Shown in pieces: positions 10,376 through 21,411 of a stretch of DNA of 64,000 nucleotides; position 1 is the first letter of the stretch, and each line of letters opens with the position of its first letter. Both the position numbers and the translations under genes were made by a program. The notes below the pieces were generated by a model. It saw nothing but the letters and a program-made list of their open reading frames with translations. It was not told the origin of the DNA and made no database searches. This DNA is from Undaria pinnatifida (taxonomy: Eukaryota; Sar; Phaeophyceae; Laminariales; Alariaceae): contig JABAKD010000011.1 in the NCBI GenBank assembly GCA_012845835.1, forward strand, positions 5,691,730-5,755,729, in the 5' to 3' direction.

Positions 10376-10909
10376 GAGCTCCGTCACTACCTCAGCCGTA
10401 AGGGAGTGGTCGCGACAGCCCGGTGTGGCCACCAGTGTCGACTATTTCGCCCCTCCCTCGGTTACGCCTACCGCCAACCCCGTACACATGTTACTTTTCA
10501 TCGAACAACGTTTCGCTCGACGTGCCCATTTATACGCCGTCATGTTCCTGCCGCTGAGCTTACGGCTCAAGGAAAACCCGATAACCTGGTCATCGTTACC
10601 TCCCTCTGTCAGAGGATGGGTGTCCGGTCAGCCTTCTCCCCGACATCTTCCTCTCCCTATTATCCAATCTTCCACCAACCATCTTCTCGCGGTCTTCGAC
10701 TACCCACACGCCTGAGGCCGCTTTTAGTAGAGCCTCGACCACCGCGACCAGCCGGAGTACTGCACCCCGAACGACGATCTGGACTTGAGCGACGCCTGTA
10801 CTACGAGCTGGAGCGCGAACGCCACGCCTTCGCCGTCTCCCGCGCCGAACGCCGAAACTATGCGCTATTTGGCTCTGCGGTATATTTTTTTTCTCGTCTA
10901 CACACCTCG
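10376..10909 (+). other. Conserved downstream region with exon-like frame
   Basis: This stretch directly follows the coiled-coil stop and is conserved in all complete E copies. One frame reads HLYAVMFLPLSLRLKENPIT at about 10,529-10,588, and E2 keeps it as HLYAVVFRPLSLWLKENPTT. Several of the E1/E2 differences around LKENP are third-position and synonymous (CTC/CTT, AAC/AAT, ACC/ACG, GTC/GTT), which hints at past coding. The frame then breaks: E2 lacks about 10 bases near 10,620. A donor-like CTCG|GTGAGT stands at 10,910. It could be a second exon, a second gene or a 3' UTR; I cannot decide. Confidence 0.35.
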
Positions 10910-12291
10910 GTGAGTGCCGTTCTTTCATTCAGCAGCTTTTCCTTGTCTCTCCCCCGGTACTTTTACCGGAGCGGGCTATGCATTCTCTTTCGTACTAGCT
11001 CTGTTTCACCGTATGTCTGTCCTATTCTGATCGTCTTTTCGAAGTTGCACTACGCCTTGGCTGGGAATATTCGTTACTCTTTTCGTTTTCTTTCTTCGAT
11101 TATTTTGATCAAGTGGACTCTGAAGGTATGCTTGACTATGGCAGGCCTGAAACTGCCGTCCAAAGTTGATTTTACGTCGCTCAGTTTCCCGGTCGACAGC
11201 TCTCTCTTCAACTCCCTTGAATTTTCCCCCACGTTTGTTTTAGGGAACACGACTTGAAATTAGTGTGGGATGTATTTTTTCAATAGTGTTAAGAATGCTT
11301 AAGGTTGTGTATCTACCCCCACTCCCGGCTCCTTCCTTTATGTACACCGTTGTTGTGGTTTGTTATAACTTGCCTTTTCTACACATTTTCAGGAACGTTC
11401 ATTAGACTTTCTGGTTTCGTCCATGCATCCTGTTGCGTTGTGCACGGGCCATTGCCCTTTCATCCTGTTTGCCAGTTCTGGAGGCGTGAGAGTGAGTCAG
11501 TGAAGCGCGCCGAATGTTCGATCAGTTCTACGATGGATTCAGCTCCCTCATATTTTTTCTGTTCATCTGCGTCTATGACTCTGCAAGGTGGGCTGATGTT
11601 ACGGCGGTGTCCGTTCGTCATATAGGCGTTATTTGTACTTCGGAAGCTCAGCTTGGCAATTGATGCAAGGGCGTGTGTTGTTACGCGTGATAAGATGCGG
11701 TAACAAAGTACCGTGTCGGAGGTTAAAAGGGCTTTTCGAACTACTCAGCCTCAATTTCTTACAGGCGGCCCGTTTCTTACTACCTTGACTGTATTTATTA
11801 TAGCCGATAACAATGAGCAAGAATGCCGAGAAGTGCGACGGCGCTCGCGGCTTTATTTTTCTGAAATCCACTTCTATGATCGTCGGGGGCGGGGGCGTGT
11901 AGAGTTTGGGGGAAAGAGGGTGACGCGAACGGACTAACAAGAATACAGCGTTTAAAAACAAAAGAGTGCCGTACTTATCGATGAAAAAATGAACGACTTT
12001 TTGTGTCGCGTTATTTCGTGCAGTGTCGAGAATGGAGCACATTTTGAGCACCTTTTCAGACCGTGCGGCGCGCACACAGCACCTATCACTGATCGCGCCA
12101 CGGCCGGAACTTCAGGAGAGGAGAACGCGAATTTAAACATTCTCTCCCACGCTTTTCCCCTCTTGGATGCCCCCCCCCCCAACCCCATCGTCCCCCTCAT
12201 TAAGGAACCTCCGCGAGCGATCAGGGAGGCTACGACGACGTCCCAAGCTTATATGTGTACCACTCTGAACTGAAACATAGTGTAACCGTCG
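10910..12291 (+). repeat. Internal module A of block E
   Basis: Module A begins at GGTGAGTGCCG and is followed by module B, which repeats the same order of landmarks. These are GAGCGGGCT, TTGA(T/G)CAAGTGGA, GCTTGACTATG..AGGCCT, GAATGTTCGATCA, CTGCAAGGTGGGCT, ATGAGCAAGAA, ATCGTCGGGGGCGGGGGCGTG, CCGTGCG and CTACGACGACGTCCC. The module would suit a long intron followed by a short exon: donor GTGAGT, then a C-rich tract, then AAG|GAACC at 12,204. E2 holds only part of A. Confidence 0.6.
12205..12291 (+). other. Possible short exon at end of module A
   Basis: The segment is bounded by an acceptor-like CCCCTCATTAAG and a donor-like TCG|GTGAGT. In one frame it reads SDQGGYDDVPSLYVYHSELK with no stop. 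The matching place in E3 (41,341-41,427) has indels that destroy this frame. If it is an exon it is not under visible constraint in E3. Confidence 0.22.
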
Positions 12292-13914
12292 GTGAGTGCG
12301 GCGTTTCCATTCACAGTTTTTCCTTGTTCTTCCCACCCGTATTTGTACAGGAGCGGGCTGAAGTGTTTTTGGTACGACCTCTGTTGCACTGCTGTGGACG
12401 ATGCCTGCCCTGCTGGGTTGTTTTTTTTAATTGCGCCTCGCCTTCGCCGGCGGGTTTGGAATATTTCATTGTCTCTTTCGTGTTCCTTTCCCGACGATCT
12501 TGAGCAAGTGGATTGAGCGTGTGCTTGACTATGTCATATGGCAGGCCTAGGCTTAACCGGACTGTACACCGTTTAGTTTCCTGGACGACTGCTACGACAG
12601 ACGTATGGAAGTATACCGCTTTTTGGCTGAAACGGTTTGGGAATGACGGGGCTTGTTAACCCAAAATCGATGGGATTTTCGTCATTTGTTTTTGGAAAAA
12701 AATTCGTTGTATACCACCCTAAGAGTCATGAGATTGGTCATCGGTTATGATCGCAACACTCTTTTTCCCTTCCCAAATCAGGTTTTGCCTCAGAGCGGTT
12801 TAGTCTAGACCTCCTAAAGTCAAGAGCTCCAGAAAAAACATCGTGCACCTCCACTGCTCTCTCTCTTTCCAACCCCTTTTTTTAACTGTATCCTCTCGTT
12901 TGTTTTGGGAATTGATAGTCGAGCTAAGCTAGTGTGGGGTAAAAATTGCAGTAGCACTCTAGGACTAAGTTTGTTTTCACCCTCTTTCCCAGTTCCCGGT
13001 TTTTGGACCCATTGTGTTGTGGTGTGGACCTCGCCTTTTCGGCATACAGGTATCATATGTTGGCTGGAGTTTCTGTTTGTTTTTCAATTCCACCCCCCGT
13101 TTTGCGTGCATTTGATCGTCCTTTCGACTTGTTTGCCAGTTCTTTCGAGAGACCTGAAAGTGGGTTGATGGAGCGCCGAATGTTCGATCAATGCTTCGAC
13201 TTCCCCCATGGACTTGATTGATTCCCTCGTGCTTTTCCATGCATCTGCATCTACGACCCCGCAAGGTGGGCTAAAGTTACGATATCAACTCGTGTTCATG
13301 CGCGGAGGCGTTTTTTGCAGATAGGTAAAAACCATTTTCGTGCCTTTCGACGAACGCAAACTCTTAGAAGACGAGATATATTTCTTACTGATTACATCAA
13401 CACGAAGTATATGGTGATCATGATGAGCAAGAACGCAGGGAAGCACAGCAGCGCAACGAGGCTTTCATTTTCCGAAAGAAATCATCCCTTCCATGACCGA
13501 TCGTCGGGGGCGGGGGCGTGTCTTCAGAGTTGGGTGGGGGACAAAAACGATCAAAAGTGGAAACCAACCTCGTACATAGCCTTAAAAAAAGAAGAAGCTG
13601 CAGCGTTGAAAACTGCTGCAAGGCGCTGTATTTATTGAATTCGAATAACTGACCTTTGTGTGTGTTCATTTTTCATGGCTTGTGTGTGTACAAAAAATTA
13701 GCCCATTTTGATCGCCTTTTCGGGCCGTGCGACCCGCACACAGCACCGATCACTGGTCGCGTCACGGCCAGATTTTTCATAAGAGAACAATGATAATATT
13801 TCAACCTCTCTTGACCGTCCTTTCCCTCGTGACTAACCCCTTCAAACCTCCCCCCCCTTCCCCCGCCCCTAACCCTCCCCCCCCGGCCCCCCTCCAGGTA
13901 AAGCGAGCTTAAAG
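12292..13914 (+). repeat. Internal module B of block E
   Basis: Module B is a diverged second copy of module A, present in E1 and E3 but absent from E2. It includes a solitary minisatellite monomer on the minus strand near 12,655 (GTTAACCCAAAATCGATGGG) and ends in a long C-rich tract (13,850-13,895) before CTTAAAG|GCCACG. It is non-coding as far as I can see. Confidence 0.6.
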
Positions 13915-14137
13915 GCCACGCCACGACGACGTCCCGAGGTACCCAACAGCGTCAGCCCTCGAAATGTTCAGTGCTCGGCGGCGCAAGGTCGGGATGGACG
14001 TCATGGCTAGCGTTTACGACTTGGCCGACAACCGTTTCGACAACACAATGGTTGTGACGGTTACAGAGTTAGGGCTAAGACTAAACCGCACCAACGTTTT
14101 TCTGGGGACAGAGTACTTGGAATTAGTATGGGTTTAA
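13915..14137 (+). other. Possible terminal exon after module B
   Basis: An open frame of about 73 codons runs from the acceptor-like TTAAAG to TAA at 14135. It reads DDVPRYPTASALEMFSARRR, then VGMDVMASVYDLADNRFD, and ends LELVWV. The YDDVP start matches the module A exon. The composition is convincingly protein-like. In E3 (about 43,078-43,300) all four substitutions are nonsynonymous and one makes a TAG, so that copy is dead or the frame is not real. Confidence 0.28.
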
Positions 14138-14195
14138 AATTGAGAGTGGCAGCAGGGTTTGACAGTCAAGTTAATTTCAACTTTTAAAAAAATTA

Positions 14196-14456
14196 TCAAC
14201 CTTTTTGTCGAAGCCGAGCCAAAGACGATCCGCGCTCAGCAGGGTGTGTGCTGTTCTGGATGAGGCGGGGCCGAGGGGGTTGGGCAGGGCTAAGGAGGGC
14301 TGAGGATGGCAGTGTGGTACGGAAGATGTAGGCAGAGGTTGACGAGATGTTCAGGATACGGCTTGGGCCTGGATGACGAGGTCGGGCGGGAATAGAACGA
14401 CGAAGACGAGGAGACGAGTAGAAGCAGGAAGACGGAGGCAGCCAGGGGCGACTCAT
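14196..14456 (-). CDS. Small ORF of unknown status (86 aa)
   Basis: An ATG-started frame rich in Pro, Arg and Ser, with no recognisable domain. The M2' copy at 43,362-43,622 differs by one residue (Ser to Pro), but the surrounding DNA is equally conserved. I do not regard it as established. Confidence 0.12.
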   Translation of the reverse strand: MSRPWLPPSSCFYSSPRLRRSIPARPRHPGPSRILNISSTSAYIFRTTLPSSALLSPAQPPRPRLIQNSTHPAERGSSLARLRQKG

Positions 14457-15537
14457 CGAGGGCTGTTGGCTGACAGATTCTGCTTCATGTTTTGGCTATG
14501 GCGGCGTCGATGTTGGCGGTACGGTATAAGGAGCGCCTTCGGCAGTATGTAGTGTGAGGGTGTTGGCTGCACCTCAGCGCGGTGGCAGGTGAATAGGCGA
14601 ATGAAAGCGGTAGGATGGCGAAGTGTGAAGGGTAGTGGTGCAAGGTGTTGGAAGTTTACTTATTATTAATGGAGTGACACTTTTTGCTGACTTCTTTTGC
14701 TGATGTTACGATTTCGAATTGTTATTATTATTTTTGCCACCCTTCAATGTGCAGCAGCGTGAACTTCTTGAACTTCGAACACTCAAAGAAAATAAAACAG
14801 TTCGATAAGGTAGAAGACAGCAAAATGAAGCCCAAAAAAACACGTGTATGGGCATGTCACCCCTGCTCCCACTTTTCCCCACCCCCCGAAAGCCAAAACG
14901 GTGAAGTTCAAAGAGGGGTTGAGGTGAGGAGTTATCTCGGCAGACGACGGACAAGAATATTTACTCCATGAAATTCCGTGTACATGAGATCCCAGTTGAC
15001 AATGAACGAATGGGAAAGCAAAGCGCATCGTGCATCGTGGGCCCGTCATCGTCAGCCTGAGCACCACCGCCATCGTACTGAAGATTGTCAGCATGAAAAG
15101 CGGCGTGTTTCACCCACATTATCTGCCAAAAAAGGCAAACAGCCATTAAATAGTAGCTAGGCCTTAGCTAGGCCGACGCCTCCGTACAGGAACATCCGGG
15201 GCGCCCGCAAACATAATATTACCTGTGCACCCCTGGCTCAAGATCAGCCCAGTGAAACGACCCACGGCAGAAGCTACAAATATAAATAGAACGGTGGGGG
15301 AGTGCGCCATTTTTTTCGTTCTGGAGCTGTTCACTTGCTGAGGAGGGGGGTCTATACCTCTCCCAAAAATCTGATTGCTATTAATATTACAGTCAGTAGT
15401 GTTGGATAGATCGTACACCGAAAGTTTCGATATATCGTTCGATAAAATGAATATATACACATAGTCTATATGGAACGGAAAAAAGTTCGGGATTTTTCGG
15501 TAACGTTTTCGATAATTAGACAAACGATGGCAGTACG

Positions 15538-15580
15538 ATATAAAGCGATAAAGCGATAAAACGATAAAACGATAAAAATG
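15538..15580. repeat. Short tandem repeat (CGATAAA(A/G))n
   Basis: Five to six units of 8-9 bp. The M2' copy near 44,718-44,755 differs in unit composition. Confidence 0.85.
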
Positions 15581-16195
15581 CCGAACGTCCCCCAGGGGGG
15601 CAGGTGACAAAGCTCTTATTACATGCATCTCCCAACAGGTGATTTTCCTTACTGTTCGAGAGGGAAAAACAAGAAGAAAGTGCTATTATTATAGACTATA
15701 GTCGATGAATAATGCCAAGGCACCAGGGTAGCACCATAATGTTCACTAGGTATACATACAACGAAACTTGTTGTAAAATTTTAACAAAGATGAAAATAAT
15801 CCGACGAAAATTGGGTTATTAACATTCTCGTCATCCAGAAAACTTTTCAGCCAAAAAGGGGTATATACCTCAATATACCTCTATTGTAGCATGCGCCACA
15901 CGCAAAAAAAGGCAGCAGACAAAAGGACAGCAAGGCACCAGACCAACCCCGCCCGCACGTATAGAAGCAAATCAGCCCCCCCACACCTACCGCCACCCCC
16001 CCCGTTGATTCTACCAATACTGAGCAAAGCATATGACGCCAAAAAAAACGTGGGGGGGGGGGGGGCTAGGGATGGGGACGGGGATCGGGGGTGGGTGGGA
16101 GTGGAGTGACGTGGAGTTGGGGTAACAAAAAAAACAAAAAAGAACTAAGGGGTTGTTTGCTACACGCGCTCGAATAGCAAATACACTACAGTATG

Positions 16196-16375
16196 GAGTG
16201 CTCCCTCTATAGTGTTGGTTGCCCGCCATAGTGCCCGTGGATTTCTTAACATACATGGGAAATACCAGCAGTGCGGGCAGTAAGCGGAGTAGTGCCGGTT
16301 GCCGCTATGGTGCCGACATTTTCGGCTGAACCAGATACCGGCACTCTATAGAGGACCACTACCTGCCGTACACAC
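16196..16375. mobile_element. CTATAG inverted-repeat element, copy 2
   Basis: The left end AGTGCTCCCTCTATAGTG is the rough inverse of the right end CACTCTATAGAGGACCACT, about 140 bp away. The interior repeats GTGCCGGTTGCCGCTATGGT. The M2' counterpart is at about 45,366-45,545. No coding capacity. Confidence 0.5.
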
Positions 16376-16989
16376 AAAAAATAGCCGGCGGGTAGAACGG
16401 GCGAATTACCGACCGACGGGCAACACCGACCAACGGGCGGTCACGATCGCCGTCGACGCATCCGGCTGACCAACTCAACTCCGATCGTTTCGTGTGCTTA
16501 TAATCAACCACATGATCATCAACAACAACAACAAGAGCAACGACGACACCCCCCCCCTCCCTCCCCCAACGTGTCGTGCTCACTAAGAAAGTTTGGTCAT
16601 GTCTAACAACGCGGTGTCAATAGTGCGTGATACACATACCTCGTACTATTATTACCCCTCCTCCTGCTTGACAAGTCTGATTTTGCCGCGCTTTCAAGCG
16701 ACCCAACAAAAACCATTATGTCATCGTTTTTTTTGCTGTTTATGCAAAGGATCCCTCATGATCGTTTGTTGTTACTTGTATGAGCTATGCACACCTTATA
16801 ACTTTCGACGGCGTGAAAAACAACAGGCGTCCGTCGACCGGGACCCTCATTGCCAGCCTCCCTCGCGTACGTATGCCCGCCTTTTCATGTCACCCGACGA
16901 CCGTATCTCCCAAAAAAAACACAATTAAAAAGAAGATTGGGACGGACACACACCAACGCCCAACCACAGAAACGCAGTTTGGTAGGGGT

Positions 16990-17025
16990 AAGGTGGGGTT
17001 GTGTTGGGTTGTGTTGGGTGGAGAC
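16990..17025. repeat. Decamer repeat (GTGTTGGGTT)n, short allele
   Basis: About two to three GTTGTGTTGG units. In M2' the tract at 46,160-46,212 has grown to about five units ending in GGGTTGGGTTG. Confidence 0.85.
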
Positions 17026-18004
17026 TTTCCTGCTTCCGAGCAAAGCACACAGTTGACGACAGTTGCAAATGGCCACCAGCACTCGCGAGTTAAAAGCGAC
17101 AACACTCGTAAAGCAGCATGTGTTATCCAACGGATAAAACATCATGGTTTCGCTTATCTTTTCCCACCGATAAAGCACGACAGGCGCCCGAAACAAATTC
17201 AGGAAGCACTCAAAAGGAGACCCCCCCCCTCTCTCCACAACAGTAGCATTTATAACAAGAGTCCATGTTCTTTGGTAGTAAAATTGAAAAAAACGTCGCA
17301 GAGCCACCTCAACGATCTAATCAAGTCCGTGGTGTCACAGAACAATACACAGCAGCAGTGCTATCAATAACAGTTTTACCAATGGTCGAAACCGCTGTCG
17401 GACCGTAGATAGATACAATACTGTACGCGTGCCCAGTCCCAAGAGCTACCAGGTACTGCGTTTTGTGGAGCTGAAGCGGCCCCCTCCAACCTTTTCGATA
17501 CCCACACACACCAACCAACAAACAAAACATGAGTGACAACAAATCACGCCTCTACTGTAGGAAAACAGTGCGGCAGTATGCCTGCCGTATCGCCATGCTG
17601 CTCCCGTGGCGTACCGCACAGAGTTCCTTAGCATGTGTACCACGCATGCAATCAATCCCGACGCACATCATTTCGACCACCCCGGCATCGCTTGGGTTGC
17701 TTCGCGTGGTCCGATTCTGCAATCAAAAGTCACTTATTTTTCGATACTTTTGTTCCCTCAGAGAAGTGAAAGCTCCAAAGAGGATTAATCCTTGTAACTG
17801 CTGCTAAACGTATCCCACATCAATTCCAAGTGTTATAAAACCAAAGCGCGGGTCAAGAAAGTTCCAAAAGGATACGAACGAAGCTCCCATCCGGACTGGC
17901 CGCGAGGGTATTGCTTGCGCCAGGATGCGAACGAATACGTACGAAAAACACGAACACAGCTATAGCTACTGTACGGATGTATGTATCAACCAAGGATCCT
18001 CAGT

Positions 18005-18165
18005 GTCGGTATGTGCACTATAGAGGGGAGTACCGGCTCTATAGCGGCAACCGGAACTACTTACTCTGCACACTGCCACTACTGGTTTTGCCTATATATG
18101 TGCAAGCGATTTCACAGGCACTATAGCGGGCAACCCGCACTATAGAGGGACCGCGACTGTAGGTT
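18005..18165. mobile_element. CTATAG element remnants, copy 3
   Basis: GCACTATAGAGGGG at the left and GCACTATAGAGGGACC at the right lie in the same orientation. CTATAGCGGCAACCGG and CTATAGCGGGCAACCCG lie between them. It is either two overlapping elements or a solo end pair. The M2' copy is at about 47,128-47,272. Confidence 0.4.
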
Positions 18166-18835
18166 ACAACAACGACTATTACTATTACTAATAGAACCGG
18201 GTGTGCGATAACGTTTGAAACACACCGGCTCCACTTCTCCCCTGCACCGTCCCGAACCGAACCGTAAACGCCAACTTACGACAAAACGGGAGGGGGGTGA
18301 AACACAAACGACGCCATCACAATACGTATCACAACAAGCCACGGACAGAGCCAAGGAATAACGGCCCGCTGATTTCGACCAAAACAAAAATGACCAAACA
18401 AAACCCGCACAACCCGCTATTCTTCACAAAACAAAAAATAATGACACAAGACGGGATTGGCCGGGGTGGCAACATCCATCTACAGTAGTACGGTCTGGCT
18501 GCGAAAGCCTACCGTGAAGGAGAACGTTCCGCGTTCCTGTCCCTCAACGTGACGGTCAGCGGCCCCGTGGCATCGTTGGCGTCGGTGGTAAGGTACAAGA
18601 AAACGTTCGGCCCAGCCGATATCCCCATGCCGATGAACCTGCGACACAGGAAAAAGCAACGGTACGCCCGATAACGAAGGCACCGGTCGGCACGGGACGG
18701 TAACCGTTTAGCCCGCCGCGCAGGCGGAAAATATGGTGGGTCTTTCCCAGCGACATATATGTATGGGAAAAGGTTCTCCTTTGCCTACCGCGGGACGGGA
18801 GTCCACGACTTCTTGGCGGGACGGGATCATGGAAC

Positions 18836-18935
18836 GGGTCGGGACCATAGTCGGGAAAACGGTCGGGAACGCAGTCGGGAAATCGACCGGGAACGTAGTC
18901 GGGACATGGCCGGGAGATGCAGTCCGGAATGGTTG
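18836..18935. repeat. Minisatellite of 12-bp GTCGGGAN units
   Basis: GTCGGGACCATA, GTCGGGAAAACG and GTCGGGAACGCA-type units are repeated about eight times. Because the period is a multiple of three, several frames stay open on both strands and give Val/Gly or Phe/Pro/Thr four-residue repeats. M2' (about 47,950-48,055) has one extra 24-bp pair of units. Confidence 0.85.
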
Positions 18936-20163
18936 GGAACACGATCGGGAACACGGGCTGGAGACACTGGAGACAACGAACGGTGGAAAACAGGAAAGTG
19001 ATGGTACCAATATCCCACTCGGTAGAGTATTATTCAGGTCGTCAGTATTCAGGCGTGCGTTTTTGCATAGGATTTAGAGGGGACGGTGTCAGGTAACCCC
19101 CCCCCCCCTGTCCGGAGGGTAGAAGTTGAGCAGAATTTGACGTGACGTGTCGGAAACTCTTTGTTTTCGCACCCCCAGCAGCTAGCTGACGTATTTTTCC
19201 ATTGTATACTGTATTAAAATGTTTTTTTTTCCCGCTTTTTACAAAAAATCTACAATATACCAGGCATGATACTCGTACAATTTTTGATTTTTCGAAAAAA
19301 GTTTCAAGCATTTAGTCTTGTTTATCGACTAATGTAGCTGGAGATATAAACTGCAAAAAGCCTACAGGCATTAAAAGAACGTAAAAAAAGTAAACGGAAA
19401 CAATCTCAACATACTACATATACCAGGCACATACCTGCAATATAGGCGTCTGCTGCATGCAGCTGTTGCATCCAAAGTTGAAAACCCATACAAGAGCTCC
19501 GCCGCTACGCTCGCGCAAGGAAGATTTCAACTAAATGTGAAGGGGGCAGAAAGAAGAGGCCCATGATTTAGTACAACTAGCGATTTGATAATGCCAAGAG
19601 GTACTTGTGCGGAGCTGATTGCCCGGTCTGTGCTGCGCTGTATGTTGGCGATGTCACGTTCTGATCGGCAGTAGTACGGGTGTAATTGGCCAAGAAAAAA
19701 TCGCGAAGAGGACCGGGATGGAGGACAAAATCAACGACGAAAGCCAAAAGACGAGTACACACACGTACTAGCTGTACCTGGTACTTCGCCTAATACCTGC
19801 TGCTCTTAATTTCTTCGAAAAGTCATCAGATTTTCCGATCCGAGAAAAAAGGATCTTTGCTTGAAAAACTCTTTTAACTCTTACGTACTTCCAAGTCGTT
19901 TCTATTTTTTAGAGAAACGCCTATTACCGAGTACTCCGGCCTGCTTGTCAAAATGCTCCCTAACTCCTCTAGAACCCCAACCCCCTTCCCCATTACTAAT
20001 TCCAAGTAATATGTCCCCAACAACGGGTTTCCAGCTGCAAAAGGCGTAAGGGATCCCACGCGGCCTTTAAATGGGTACACTGCTATTTGTAACTCCTCAT
20101 TACATCTTCATTCCGAGAAATTTCCCGGACGGTAGGGGCAAAGAGTAGGGGGTTAGGGCTGTG

Positions 20164-20337
20164 TTAGCGTTTGCATGCTTCTACCTCTCCGGCCCCACGA
20201 ACCTGGACAACGTCTCGGCCACTGGTTCTTCGGCGGTCAGCCTTCGGGGCCAGCTTGCTCTCCTTCTTGCCCCTGCCCCTCTCCCTTCGCTTCTTCGACT
20301 CAGACAAACGCTTGCCTTCTGCTTCGTCGCCGTACAT
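20164..20337 (-). CDS. Small basic hypothetical protein (57 aa)
   Basis: An ATG frame of 57 residues with high Lys/Arg/Glu content, GC-rich third positions and a run like LSESKKRRERGRGKKESK. It would be soluble and possibly nuclear or nucleolar if expressed. No domain is recognised. The copy at 51,460-51,633 has one conservative change (Arg to Lys). A Gly-rich exon-like frame lies upstream on the same strand at 21.2-21.4 kb, so both could belong to one spliced gene, but nothing proves this. It may equally be chance. Confidence 0.28.
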   Translation of the reverse strand: MYGDEAEGKRLSESKKRRERGRGKKESKLAPKADRRRTSGRDVVQVRGAGEVEACKR

Positions 20338-21042
20338 GTAGCACAACCTCGCTCACCCACGCTCGTCCCATCCTAATCCCCCCAACATGCCAACATGGAA
20401 AACACCCAACCGAGTGGGGGGGGGGGGTAGGAAAATACAAACTTACAGTAGGAAGAACAAAGAATACAAGGAAAACAAAGACAAAAAACGTATCATATCA
20501 TAAGAAAATACGAAATTGCGGAAACTAGCACATGTATATGGGCTAGAGAAAGGACGGACAGCCCTAGCTGTATATCGCTGCCTTGCAGTTTACCTACATG
20601 TTTCCTGCCTATACACTGCTGTAGCGCTGCCTTGATACTTAGTATGCGATGCGGTGCGATGCGGTGAGATGCGACTGATCAGTGCCGTTCTATGAAGCGA
20701 AAGATGGGTCGCGGTCGCCGACCAGCCGTCGTTTACAACTACAGTATGAACCGCACTCACACATGTTTTTTTTTGGGGGGGAACTACTTGTATTGATACT
20801 TTAACGAAGAGTCGGATAATAATTACGATTTGCAAAGGGAAGCGAGGCGACTCAGGCCCCAACACACGCATCCAATTTCGTTTGCGGCCGAACCAAATCA
20901 CAACATTTCGGTCGCCGGCTGTCGGCCGTTTTTGTGGAAACCCTTTCCCAGGGTTGGAGAGGTTAACGTCATGTCAAAGAAATCGGGCGGGGTCGAAGAC
21001 ATGGCAAGACGAAAAGAAAAAAGGACGAACAGGCAGACCGAA

Positions 21043-21121
21043 CATGTACAAAGCGCAACCCGTACGTAGCACGCGCGATCGAATTACCACCCGCAGCTTG
21101 CAAAAACGAGTTTCGACGAAA
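21043..21121 (-). mobile_element. R1 copy present here, absent from M2'
   Basis: On the minus strand it reads TTTCGTCGAAACTCGTTTTT, GCAAGCTGCGGG and CGATCGCGCGTGCTACG, the R1 core. At the matching point in M2' (about 52,337) these 79 bp are missing. The flanks GACCGAA and GACGAAA could have recombined, so a deletion in M2' is as possible as an insertion here. Confidence 0.6.
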
Positions 21122-21181
21122 TCCACGATCGCACAGCTAAAAGACGGCCATTTTAACCCTTACAACAAAAACAATAAATAC

Positions 21182-21411
21182 CTGCTGGAGCCGGTAGCGT
21201 CAAAGTCGTACACGCCTTTTACCCCCTCCTCGGTCCGGGCCTCCCGGGCCCCTCGGGTCTCCCGGTCCCCGCTTCCACTCTTGCCCCCGCCCCACCCCCC
21301 ACTCCCACCCCCACCCCCACCGCTGCCACCGCCCCAACCATTGCTACCGCCGCCGCCACTTCCTCGCGTTTCTCTTTCCATGCCTCCGCCCCGTTGGTCC
21401 TCGAGCGTCAT
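21182..21411 (-). CDS. Possible Gly-rich exon (partial gene)
   Basis: An ATG frame begins MTLEDQRGGGMERETRG, passes through a Gly-rich low-complexity run and ends EEGVKGVYDFDATGSS. It ends at a good donor, CAGCAG|GTATTT, on the minus strand. The opposite strand is Pro-rich and is taken as the shadow. In M2' a C-tract length change shifts the frame in the Gly run. The function is unknown, and a repeat-driven open frame is a real alternative. Confidence 0.25.

Larger units (their letters stand above)
5960..14137. repeat. Block E, copy 1 (subfamily A)
   Basis: This is the first of five copies of a long composite repeat that carries the coiled-coil gene. It matches E3 and E5 most closely and E2 and E4 less so. 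It begins near GGGGCATGAGCCC (5,994) and lacks the 1.6-kb 5' part that precedes this point in E2-E4, so its left end is truncated or displaced. In order it holds a CTATAG element (6.2 kb), a roughly 2-kb non-coding stretch, an R1 insertion (8.7-9.1 kb), the coiled-coil gene, and two diverged 1.3-1.6 kb modules. I saw no long terminal repeat or transposase. Confidence 0.85.

Noticed and set aside
10406-11257. 283-residue frame downstream of the coiled-coil gene
   Set aside because: Its second half runs through the putative intron of module A and is not kept in E2, E3 or E5; only part of it may be exon.
5960-14137. LTR retrotransposon or DNA transposon identity for block E
   Set aside because: No terminal repeats, primer-binding site, reverse transcriptase, integrase or transposase motif was found in any frame.
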